Shown piece after piece: positions 1-10,600 of a stretch of 64,000 nt of DNA (positions within the stretch are counted from its first letter, which is position 1; every line of letters starts with the position of its first letter). A program made the position numbers and the translations under genes. Source of the DNA: Lineus longissimus (taxonomy: Eukaryota > Nemertea > Pilidiophora > Heteronemertea > Lineidae); the NCBI RefSeq assembly GCF_910592395.1, contig NC_088311.1:19036501-19100500 (forward strand), in the 5' to 3' direction. Under the pieces are notes generated by a model, which made no database searches, had not been told where the DNA came from, and saw only the letters and a program-made list of their open reading frames with translations.

Positions 1-398
1 ACAAAAACTTCTATAACGTTGATATAGGCTAACTTTGACAGAACTTGCATCCAGTAATACCCCAGTGATACCCCTAAAAAAGTGTCGTCACCCTGCGGCG
101 GGGATGGCATCCTCTCGCAGACAGGGCCTAACAACACGACTTCTCCTTCCCCACATGTTTCCGATTTAGAGAGTAAGTATGTATCGAGTGAAATGCCCTG
201 ATATTGTCAGGATGCGGGGTTGGACAACGATTTTCTATTTTCACCAATCGGCTCCCTTTGATTACTAAATTGTAGTGTCTGGCCCAGGTAACTTCGATCC
301 TTTATACGCTCCGCTGTAATGATTTAGAAACTGTAGAAATAGTCTAGAATTATGTTCACACATCGCTGGATTACACACTGTCGAAAATCATCCAGAGT

Positions 399-481
399 CA
401 GTCGTATCCTCCTCCCCTCGCACACGTTAATACTGACATAAGCTCGGTCGATGCCGAGACGGTGTTGGTCTGCGGTTCAGG
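399..481 (+). repeat. Dispersed repeat family A, copy 1
   Basis: This copy begins with CAGTCGTATCCTCCTCCC and ends near GTTCAGG. Related copies are at 9807-9857, 16361-16424 and, more degenerate, 2816-2875. The shared parts are a pyrimidine-rich start, a CTCGCAC block, a GTGCCGAG block (roughly its inverse complement, so a weak hairpin is possible) and the GTTCAGG end. No coding potential is seen. The right end overlaps the stop codon of the minus-strand GPCR gene. Confidence 0.6.
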
Positions 482-1565
482 ATGTGGATGACATAGAACT
501 TTGCGGCTTCCCTTTGAACATTCTCACGAGGGCTTTCCTAAAACTCCGTCCGGTCAAACAATAGACGTAGAAATTAATAAACGAATTTATTGTTGACAGA
601 ATATAATAATTGTAAATAAGATGATACAGAAAGTTCTGTTGGTCATCACTAAGAAACCCAATAACACTGCCCCAAGTATAGAAGACATCTGTCACTGGCA
701 TCGGCGTCTCGAGACAAATGAATATGATGGAGACAGCTAAGACTCTCTTTGTCAAAGCCAAAGATTCTCTTCTTCGTTTCTCGTCGCCAGTTCCGAGGAC
801 TGCGGTCGATTTCAAGGCCTTTATCAAGCTGTAATTTGCGGATATTATGATAGCGATGGGAACAACTGCATCGATAATGAGAGGAATTGCCTGGACGTAT
901 ACGATCTCAAAGATGGGGTTTAAGTACCATTTACTTTTGACCGATTTAGGTAGAAGTCGGCCGGTGCAAGGATCCTCTATGAAGATGACGTCCACTAGCA
1001 TAAGGTTGGGACCTTTGTAGACGAGTGAAGCAACCGACAAACCCAAGACGGCAATCTGTGCGTTTCTAATGGTGCACAGGGCCCTCGCCCTGAGAGGTCT
1101 GCACACCGCAATGAAGCGCTCGACGGTCACAAACACGATTAGATAAACTGCAACGCATTTCGCGTAAACCATCGAAGTGAAAATATATATGCTGACACGT
1201 TGAAAGAACTCGTAATATTCGATGAGATGACCCGTGTGGCGATAAATTGCCCGAATTGAGAAGTAGAATGTGTAGCCTAAAAGAACGGCGTTGTCCGCAA
1301 CAGCTAGCGCCCTTAGGAAAACGGACGTAGAAGAAGGTTTCAATTCTCTCCCCAAGACATTAAATGATAGAACGTTACCAACTAAACCAGTCAATGCAAT
1401 GGTAAGCATTAAAGGAACTTGAATTATGAAGCTAACCGTCTCAATAGTTGTACCAGCGAATATATCTTTTGCATAAAGGCACAATAGTGACTTGATGGTG
1501 ATTGTGGCAGTCAGGTTGGCTGTCTCATTGACGCCAGAAGTGAGAACAGGCGATAATGTAGCCAT
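477..1565 (-). CDS. Rhodopsin-family (class A) G protein-coupled receptor, probable neuropeptide receptor
   Basis: Single-exon 362-residue seven-helix receptor of the plasma membrane. The start is the ATG at 1565 (context AAAAATGG); the frame is open upstream but holds no earlier ATG. Residues 13 and 17 begin two N-glycosylation sequons (NET, NLT) in a short extracellular N-terminus. TM1 carries the conserved GN (Asn about 64), TM2 the LAxAD motif (Asp about 91), and TM3 ends in ERF, a DRY variant (Arg about 150). TM6 has a CLETP segment in place of CWxP, and TM7 has NSFINFYVYC in place of NPxxY, followed by an FR-containing helix 8. The TM7 form NSxxNFxVYC is typical of invertebrate peptide receptors related to the FMRFamide receptor group. 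That assignment is by resemblance only, and the ligand is unknown. The stop codon lies in dispersed repeat family A. Confidence 0.88.
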   Translation of the reverse strand: MATLSPVLTSGVNETANLTATITIKSLLCLYAKDIFAGTTIETVSFIIQVPLMLTIALTGLVGNVLSFNVLGRELKPSSTSVFLRALAVADNAVLLGYTFYFSIRAIYRHTGHLIEYYEFFQRVSIYIFTSMVYAKCVAVYLIVFVTVERFIAVCRPLRARALCTIRNAQIAVLGLSVASLVYKGPNLMLVDVIFIEDPCTGRLLPKSVKSKWYLNPIFEIVYVQAIPLIIDAVVPIAIIISANYSLIKALKSTAVLGTGDEKRRRESLALTKRVLAVSIIFICLETPMPVTDVFYTWGSVIGFLSDDQQNFLYHLIYNYYILSTINSFINFYVYCLTGRSFRKALVRMFKGKPQSSMSSTS

Positions 1566-2815
1566 TTTTGTTGCTCCCTCATGTAACGCTATAAATGTCG
1601 CATCACGCTCCGATAGGTGGCGTCCTCGTTTTGTCGGCTTCCAAACAGATTTGATTGATTCTCGAGGTCCTCTGAAGTTTTGCCACACTCAAGCCGATCT
1701 CCGCGAACGATTCTTTACTCTTTCCTGAAAGTTTTGCATCAGACTGACTGGACACCATCAATCGTTCCACGCAAGTAGGCCTGTAATAGGGAGTTTTCGC
1801 AAAGCCCACGAAACGTCGACGCCAACGCCTATTCCATTATTCGATACATGATTATCAGGAGATCGAACAATGGGAGAGGTGTTTATGTTGGACGTTTCGG
1901 GGGTGCTTTGCGTAAACTCCCTATATAGTTTCATCAAAATGATTGGACGCATTCTGGAACGCTCTTTCACTCATTCTACTTTCTCTCGTGAAGTTTCGCA
2001 AAATCAATTGAACATCTTCGCGAAGGCACGATGTTTCGCTCGTCCTCTAAATTTTGCCGTCAAAATGATTATAAGAATAATTTTTCGCTCGTTTCTCCAA
2101 GGCACGCAAAAACTGAATGAACAAGCGCCCTCGCCAAGGATTCGTCGGTATGATCGATCATTCGACGCATTCGCGAAAAACTTTTTCACCAGTTCCGCTA
2201 AAGGCATTGTGGTTAATACAGATCAGAGAATTTGCCCTACAACGCCGTTTTGCATGATACGGGTTTTTGATACTCCTACATCGTTTGAAATATCGAGATG
2301 CGGAGTATATTTAAAGCCACTGATTATACGTCAGGATGTTTTGTACGCTGATTAAGGATTACATGAAACTTTCAACTGTATACATGCTGTAGTTAATAAT
2401 GTACAACAAGATATACAGATGAGGTCAGGTTTATCTTTAGCAACCTCCAGAAACGTGGCTTTTCCAAGTAAAGGGCGTGGTATACTACCGGTATAATATA
2501 CATGGTCAACCCAAAGCTTCGTGGAAACCTTGCACCTTGACCGTCAAGGCTTTTTGCATCTGGCTTATCAAGATGATGTACAACCAGGCTACATTTCAAA
2601 GGGAGTATACGACCATAAGGTTCAGGATGCATGGTGACTGGAACTAGTGGACCTTCAAAACAACAATTTCGATTTCTCTTTTAACAAATTCTGCAAAGTT
2701 CATAATGTGTTTTTCTGTTGACGTTGCAATTTTGGGTTCAAACAACTTTCTAAGATGATCAATTTGCAGTCTGAGTTTAGGTTGCGCGACACAGCGACAC
2801 CGATGCACAGGGAGT

Positions 2816-2875
2816 CAGTCATGCTCCACTCCTCGCACTAGGGCTCATAAGTACCGAGTGTTGCCCTGAAGTTCA
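2816..2875 (+). repeat. Dispersed repeat family A, degenerate copy
   Basis: It shares CAGTC, CTCCACTCCTCGCAC and ACCGAGTGTTG with the better copies at 399-481, 9807-9857 and 16361-16424. Identity is lower, so it is probably an older copy. Confidence 0.4.
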
Positions 2876-4020
2876 TGCCGCCACTCACTGCGCTGGCTAG
2901 CAGCTGGTCTCATCCCATCACCAGTCAGTGAAAAACAAGGATGCAATCCCCCGAGGGCTAATGCTTAGAGCAATGATGCCGTGTGACATTTCAAAAAGGA
3001 ATTATCTCCAACACGGTGATTAGGCAGCGTTCACATTAACAGACTTCAAACGAGGGATCAAATTCAATGACTTTTTTTGTTGAAATCAGCAAGCTGTACA
3101 TATTTTATACAGGGTGATCCAAACGTGCCTCAACGCAAAGGATACAGCCATTGGGTCCAGCGCACACCTAAATGAGTTTCTGTGCTGGGTCGACCGATCA
3201 CACCTTGACAAACAAGGATCCGAGATGGCCATGCGCGCTGCCCCCCCCCCCCTCACCCCCGGCGACTTCCGCTGGCTTTATTGACCGGCATTGTCCCTAA
3301 ATAATACAAAACTCCTCCGTGAAAAATTAAACGGCTACAAAGAAAAACCAAAATTTCGTACGGATTTATAAGCGACAATCTCCCTCCGTATTGGTTACCT
3401 AAAAAACAGTTCTGTGGGTTTTAGTTTTGTGATTCATATTCGTTTCTCTACAAACAATGTCAAGAGTCTTAAAGGCCAGCAGCTGCGGTCGTTCAAACAA
3501 TTGAAAAACTAAGAAATTGAAATTTTCCAACTGATGTACGAAATAGGAACTTCAAGCCGTGATAGAATGAGATATACTAAGGCTTACAACGAAGATTCAG
3601 CGAATTTGCTTGCATATTAACTGCACATAATACAATACGGCAATGTTTATTTTTATTTACCTGAGCCACAATAAAATACAATAAAACGAACAGCAATATA
3701 CCTTTAACCGCATGGCAAGCCACCCTCTTGAGGTTGGAATAAAATTAGGTCAGAGTAGTGTTCACTTTTGTTATGTTATGAAAGATGTTGACTTGGCAAA
3801 TACCGCCTCAATCTTATCTGCATTCGAGAGTGAAAGTACATGATATTCACTTATATATATGAGGTGGACCGACCTGTTATATCATTTTTGATAAGCTGTT
3901 AGGTCTATGTAATATTCCAGGCCACGGTTATATTTTATCACGGTGGCGGCCGATCATAACTTTTAACTTTGAGGGCTGGAAATGTCATCTTAGCCCCCGT
4001 GTCTCGACCCACCAATAAAG

Positions 4021-4112
4021 TAGACTCCTATGCCGTCCATTTCGTCATCCTAATCGGCCTTTCTCGTTTTTCCGGGCGACAGGACGAGGATGGTCTACTG
4101 CGTCCGGAGTGT
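4021..4112 (+). repeat. Fold-back repeat family B, copy 1
   Basis: A repeat of about 92 bp starting near GACTCCTATGC and ending GCGTCCGGAGTG. The ends are imperfect inverted repeats of each other (ACTCC...GCAGT), and the interior TTCGTCATCC pairs roughly with GACAGGACGA, so the unit can fold back. Similar copies are at 11729-11812, 13409-13491 and 14512-14604, with a fragment at 9498-9545. It looks like a very small non-autonomous element. Confidence 0.6.
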
Positions 4113-4621
4113 AACCAAGGGTGGGGTGGCAGCAACACTACAGTGGCGAAACCATTCTGGTAAGACCAAGCGGCAAAGGCATTTCAAGATGTAGAAATGA
4201 ATGCTCGGCTACAAAATCGAAGGCATTAGCCAAATTAGCATCCAGTCATTCCTCTCCGAGTACTTCTTACAACATTGGTGATACATACATTTGAAATGAT
4301 ACTGGTTTCAGTAGGCTTTACATGATAGATGGCCGCCCGCAACGTTTTTCCTCAATGCCATTTGAATGATATCGATTCCTTTAAACAAACAATAAACGGC
4401 CAACAATAAAAGCAATTCGCCTTATCATTGTGTTGGCCTGTGAGTCGCTTCTCATTGAATAATCTGCTGATAGTACTGTGTTGATTAAATTTCTGCACGT
4501 GTGTCAAGAGATTGGTATGCAACTCCGAGCAGCATATACCTTGGTGTTGACCTTAAGGAAGAGCTACATGTAATGGAACTATGACGTAAATCAAAGGGAC
4601 GAAAAGGTGTGACAAATCACT

Positions 4622-7600
4622 ATGTCCAACAATATGACTGAACTGGCGGAAACTGGTAAGTGGACTCACGTTTCGGGATTTCTGTCTATGTAACCATATA
4701 ACAGTGAATCACTACTAAAGTTTATACCTCAGCCATGACACTCTCCAGTCTTAGATACTTGATATAAGCCCTTTCCAGTGCATCCCAGAATTATGAGCGT
4801 AACCATGTGACAGGAGCCCTGGCCTTCTCGTTGCTGAGGCGAGATGCTCTTTAATAGTGGCCACAAAACCGTCAGTGGGAGTTTAGCTTAAATGCCATTC
4901 CTTCACTGCTACCAAAGCCAAGGTTCAAGTGTTATATCGTAGTAGGTTATGCATACATGTATGATGCATGAACTGGTCGGCTTGACACTTGCCTGAGAAA
5001 GAAAAAACCGATTCGTGCTGTTTGATTGTAAAGGTGACGAGATTTGTTGTGTGCGCGCGCTCATTAGATGTACTACCGTTCCTCAAATACATGTACATAT
5101 AGCACGATGTCGATTTAACAACGTCCTCCCCATTGCAGCCGCATACCCAGATCCAGACGACACGGGGAGAATAGCTAATTCACCCAAAGAAGAAAAATCC
5201 AAGAAGACCGATGACACCACTGACACTTATTTTGGTGACAAGATTAAGATACCTGACGATGGCAGTAATAGTTGCTTCAGTTTTCGGAAGTTGTGGGCGT
5301 TCACGGGACCAGGGTTTCTCATGAGTATTGCCTATCTGGATCCCGGTAATATCGAGTCGGATTTACAATCGGGGGCCATTGCTGGATTTAAGGTCAGTAT
5401 TCAGATCTCAAGCATGATTATCAAAACTGACAGGTTCGATTACCAAAATTACCAGATCCTATAAACTAGTAGCTACGATTACCAAAACTACTAGCTCGAT
5501 CCAATTGATCAGTAGTTATGATTACCAAGACTACTAGTATTCATATAGTAGTAGTAGTGCGATTTCCACAGTAGTAGTATGATTATCGAAACTACAAGAT
5601 CGATCACATGAACCAGCAGATACGATTACCAAAACTACCAATTATACCAGCAGTATGATTACCAAAACTACCAACTAACAGCCACGATTACCATAACGAT
5701 TACCGAACCGTACATATGTAGCTTTACGATTAGCATTAGATCAGTCACAAAACTAACAGCCACGATTACCATAACGATTGCCGAACCTTACATATGTAGC
5801 TTTACGATTAGCATTAGATCAGTCACATAACTAGCAGCTACGATTACAAAACTACCAGACCGATCAGATAAACAATCAGATACCAAAGCTGCTATGGTTG
5901 GTAGTACCTGCTCTACTACGAAAACTTCTCGATTGACAAAAAAACACACACATAGTTGCAGAGAGCAAATACAAAGTACGAAAAGTATCAAAAGCCATTT
6001 CCGGAAAAAACACCCGTCAGCATCTATCGCCGACATGACGGATTTTTTCGTGTCAAATATTTTTTGATAGCATATACTTTCTGTTACAGATATTATGGAT
6101 CTTACTAACTGCCACAGTCCTTGGGTTGCTGATGCAGAGATTGGCCGCAAGGCTAGGTGTCGTGACGGGGATGCACTTGGCCGAGATGTGCAATCGTCAG
6201 TATCCAAAGATTCCTCGGTTGATTCTATGGGTGATGATAGAGATTGCTATCATAGGTAAGATGGGCAATCGTCAGTATCCTACGTTCCCTAGGTTGATTC
6301 TATGGGTGATGATAGAGATTGCTATCATAGGTAAGATGGGCAATCGTCAGTATCCTACGTTCCCTAGGTTGATTCTATGGGTGATGATAGAGATTGCTAT
6401 CATAGGTAAGATATGGGCAATCGTCAGTATCCTACGTTCCCTAGGTTGATTCTATGGGTGATGATAGAGATTGCTATCATAGATGGGCAATCGTAAGTAC
6501 ATTTGTATGCATTTTGTGACGAAAATCAAGCCACAAGATAGCCTACCAATATGAGTGATAGTATAAATCAAGTGTTAAGAGCTATGGTGATATTCTCGGT
6601 GAAGGAGTCGAATCATCTTTTAAAACGTGTCCTATACGTATACAGATAAGGTACTGTAGTTCTTAATATTCATTAGTTGTTGGTCGTATAAGTAATTCAG
6701 TACGTTTCTAAACCTATCTTTCTTAAATCTTGCTCGGTAGGTTCTGACATGCAGGAAGTGATCGGGACGGCCATAGCTTTCTACCTTCTCTCAGACGGAA
6801 AGTAAGTCACCAACGAATAAGAAACCATTCTCCAAGCATATCGATTTTCTCTCTGCCAACACATATTGCCGTTATACCATGTGGTCACAGGCACGTGAAG
6901 ATTCCAAATTCAGGCAATCAAAAAAGGCGATTAATCAACCCAAACAAAAATTACAGAAACTCATATAAAACCTGGACATAAAAAAGTTATAGGTGAAATT
7001 GTTTTTGCAGGATCCCGCTGTATGGCGGCGTTTTGATCACGATAGCCGACACGTTTACCTTCCTCCTGCTTGACAAGTACGGTCTGAGGAAGCTGGAGGT
7101 GTTCTTTGGTATCCTCATCACTCTCATGGCTGTCATGTTCGGATATGAGGTATGCTTTCTTTGTCAGGCCCACTCTCTAACATCCTTCTCACACTTGACT
7201 CCGTGGCAGGTCGCTCTTAGTGATGATTTCCATCGACTGCCAACCGGCGGAAACGTCCTGGGGCATCAAGGGTGGCAAACAGACTGTTCTTAAGGATCTC
7301 CATTGTCTTCAATCGTTTCCTTTAAAGATGCTTGAATAAAAGGAATCATCGGAAAAATGGGCAAAAACGTGCGGCTTTCAAAAGTTTTTTGTTGATGTTT
7401 CCATTGTTAGACTTTCCAAAGCAATTCTACATGGGCCGTGATCGATGACGGGCCAAAGACAACAATATCTGCTGAACGCAGAAAAAAATGAAAGAGATAA
7501 TCAGAAATGATTGAAGTGGATATAACTACATATCATCAGAAAAACGGAACTGCCAAATGAAAAGTTTGGCGAAGTTTCACTGTACCCGAATGTGATTTTT

Positions 7601-10600
7601 TAACATCTTGATTCGGATTGCCTTCTTTTCCATGCAGGTCCCCGTTTGGTTGCTCATTTGACACTAAATATCCTTCTCACCAGGATCGTGGCTTGAACAT
7701 CTTGTGCGAGGATGCGCTGTAGCTCACTACTCAGGGTGGAAGCATTTTGTGGAATATTCCATATATACCCAGCAAACTGCGCATGCATATCACAAAGAAT
7801 TAATGAAGGCTAATATTCTTTATCACTTCTTCATATCACCGATGATGTCAAAGGACCACTGTGGTGGCTCATGATGTAATGACAAGCGAAGCCTTGAAAG
7901 CGGACCATGCTCATTCTCACGATATAGGGGTGAGGTGACACCCTGAAGCCCCGTTTTCCAAAGTAAACATGGACCAATTCCAATGTGTTCCACCGAAGTG
8001 GTACCAAGCGAAACAACCTACAAAGCATGGTCTTTCACTTGAATCTCCATACTGAGCACAGAATGTGTTATTTCACTCTGATCTTTTACACTCTGAACTC
8101 AATTTGACTTTCTCTACTTCGATATCCAGTATGTAGCTGTTGCGCCCAACCAGGGTGAACTCCTCAAAGGCATGTTCTTCCCGTACTGCGAGAACTGCGG
8201 CTCGAAGCAACTGCTGCAGGCCGTTGGCATCGTTGGCGCTGTCATCATGCCTCACAATATCTACTTGCACTCAGCTTTGGTCAAGGTAAGTTGGCAAAAA
8301 GCCTGTTTAGCTACTATAATTCTGTTTGAAGACGTCACTGTCCTGCTGGAAGCCATTTTTGAATGGAAAACCAACATATCACATGCACAAGTTGTCCCTT
8401 CAACACAAGATACATCTGCACTTGCGGCCCAGCTGGAACCTCCACCATATAACGTGACCTCGTCGCAGTCAGTTTGACGCTGAACATCCTCCAACTTTAA
8501 CCATATTAACTCATTCCTGTTTTTGTTGCAATATAAGAACGAAGTGGCTATGTACACAGCAGACTGCTGTGTACGCAGGAACAAGTTGATTGCATGCACA
8601 GCAGAGACGAATTAACATAACTGCGTCATCGATGACGTCAGCTGGAGAAAAAAAAATGGCGGTGGCGGTGGCGGTGGAAGAACTCCCCGCTTCCCTTCAA
8701 GTTGGGGCCAAATTCGCATCCTTTCCCATAAAGGAAATTTTAACGTTCCTTTTACCACTTCCAGTGGCCAGTGAAATGTTTCTCTTCTTTCTCATAGAAT
8801 TTCCATAGAATAAACAACTAGCAGCAGCTAGAGAGACCATGTGACTTGTCAATAGGGGAAACGTGTCAGTCTGTCTTTCAGCGTCCCCATAAATGAGGGG
8901 AAACACCAATATAGTGTCGAAACCATACAAAAAGGTTACACCGGACTCCGGTCAATTGCTATCACTTTTGAGCCCTTTTCACTTTGACCAGTTAACTCAG
9001 TCAACCTACCCCCACTACGCCAGTTCCTTCAACGATTTCAGTCGATGCAATTTCTTTAGCGCATGATTACTTCTCCAATCTCTCAATATCTTTGGTTCAG
9101 AAGATTAAGAAGTTTGGCATGTCCGACCCCGAAATATTTCTGCTTTAGTCAACAGTAGCCTTCATAGAGAGCTTTCTTCCTTTCTTCATCCATTTCAGTC
9201 CCGGGACGTGGATCGTACTAGGAAGGATAAGGTGTCCGAGGCGAACAAATACTTCTTCATCGAGGCCTCCATAGCTCTCTTCGTCTCGTTCATCATCAAC
9301 GTGTTCGTGGTGTCAGTCTTCGCTGAGGGATTCTACAACACAAACTCAACAGAAATTGTGAGTTCAGGCCTAAAAACCATCTTAATAGTAATGTTTTCTT
9401 TAGAAATTGCTCATTTCGACGACTCTTCGAAAATATTAGGAGAGATGCGATAGACCTTGCTTATTCTACTATACATGGTTGAGCAGCCTGCTAAAATAGA
9501 CTCCCGGGGCAGTTCAGTCTAACAAGATACCGGGCGACAGGGCAAGGCCAGTCAAAACTGTAGGCAAAGGATGTCTGCCTCAATGACGAAGCCGTTTGAA
9601 TTTTTTGGTAATCAAATATACATTTATCATTTCCGTCTCCATCATTTGATGTTTCCTACATTTTAGTATGAACGATGTGCAGCACAGGGTAACCCTCATG
9701 CCGAAATATTCAATGTAAGTTCACTTTGCACACAGCTAACACTTCGTTTTACCGAAAAGTTAAGTTGTCGTGCTAGCCACGATAGGCCCATCCTCGAAAA
9801 ACTCGTCAGTCGTATCCTCCTCCCCTCGCACTCGGTTGTTAGTGCCAGTTCAGGATGGAAAAGGCCGCAATTTGGCGAGTTTTAGATGGTTTATACATGT
9901 ACATACATGTACTTAGTAATTTAGAGTCAACGTCTTTTTCCAAGGATGCAATGCTTACTTGCATTGGCTCTCAAAAGTAATTCGTTTTCCTCGCGATACA
10001 TTCACAGCATTGTTTCAAAAGTTTCTAGAGCTTTTTATAGTACTTGGCAAAACCTTTTTTCTCCTCTGCGTTCGGATTTTTAAGGTGCACGCGTCTTTCG
10101 GTAATGAAGTCAGCTGTCCTAGAGAGTTATGCCATAGAGCCCTATAGACTTAAAGGTCAGAGTGGTGTCCTTTGGCCAGTATCCAGAGCAAGTCTGAAAT
10201 CAAAGCACATCAACTGAGTCTGGTCACCAGCTCCACGTTCACATCGAGCGCTTAACCCAACTGATAAGTTTTTTTTAACTTTTTAATTTTTTTTCAGACA
10301 ACCAGTAATGATGTCGATCTATTCCGAGGTGTAAGTTTTCTCTGCCTGTCCGAATAATAAGTGCATTTCCCTAAAGTTTCTCACAAAAAAACATGTCGAG
10401 AGATTCAGTTCTAATTAGTTTTTAGTTCTTAGATTTTGCGTGTCTATACATTTTAGGAAGTGACTACTTGGCAAGCCCGGCTTTACCAAACAGCGACTTT
10501 TTCTTGTCCTGAATGGAGAGCCGAACTCATTAATATTAAAGTAAAGTCTCCAGCTCGCCAAACAGGGTAGATTTTTTACCTGTTTGGCAAGCCCGGCTGG

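Larger units (their letters stand above)
1566..4620. other. Intergenic region, no supported gene
   Basis: This lies between the divergent GPCR and SLC11A starts, so it should hold both promoters. The longest open frame (161 codons at 1870-2355) has no recognisable domain or codon signature. A tract of C residues begins near 3240. A sequence near 3108 (CAGGGTGATCCAAA) vaguely recalls a mariner-type terminus, but no partner end was found. Repeats A (2816-2875) and B (4021-4112) are listed separately. Confidence 0.5.

Noticed and set aside
1870-2355. 161-codon open frame between GPCR and SLC11A
   Set aside because: No domain, no signal peptide, low-complexity AT-rich codons and no splice partners; probably chance.
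3105-3125. CAGGGTGATCCAAA as a mariner terminal repeat
   Set aside because: No inverted partner end or transposase frame was found within several kb.
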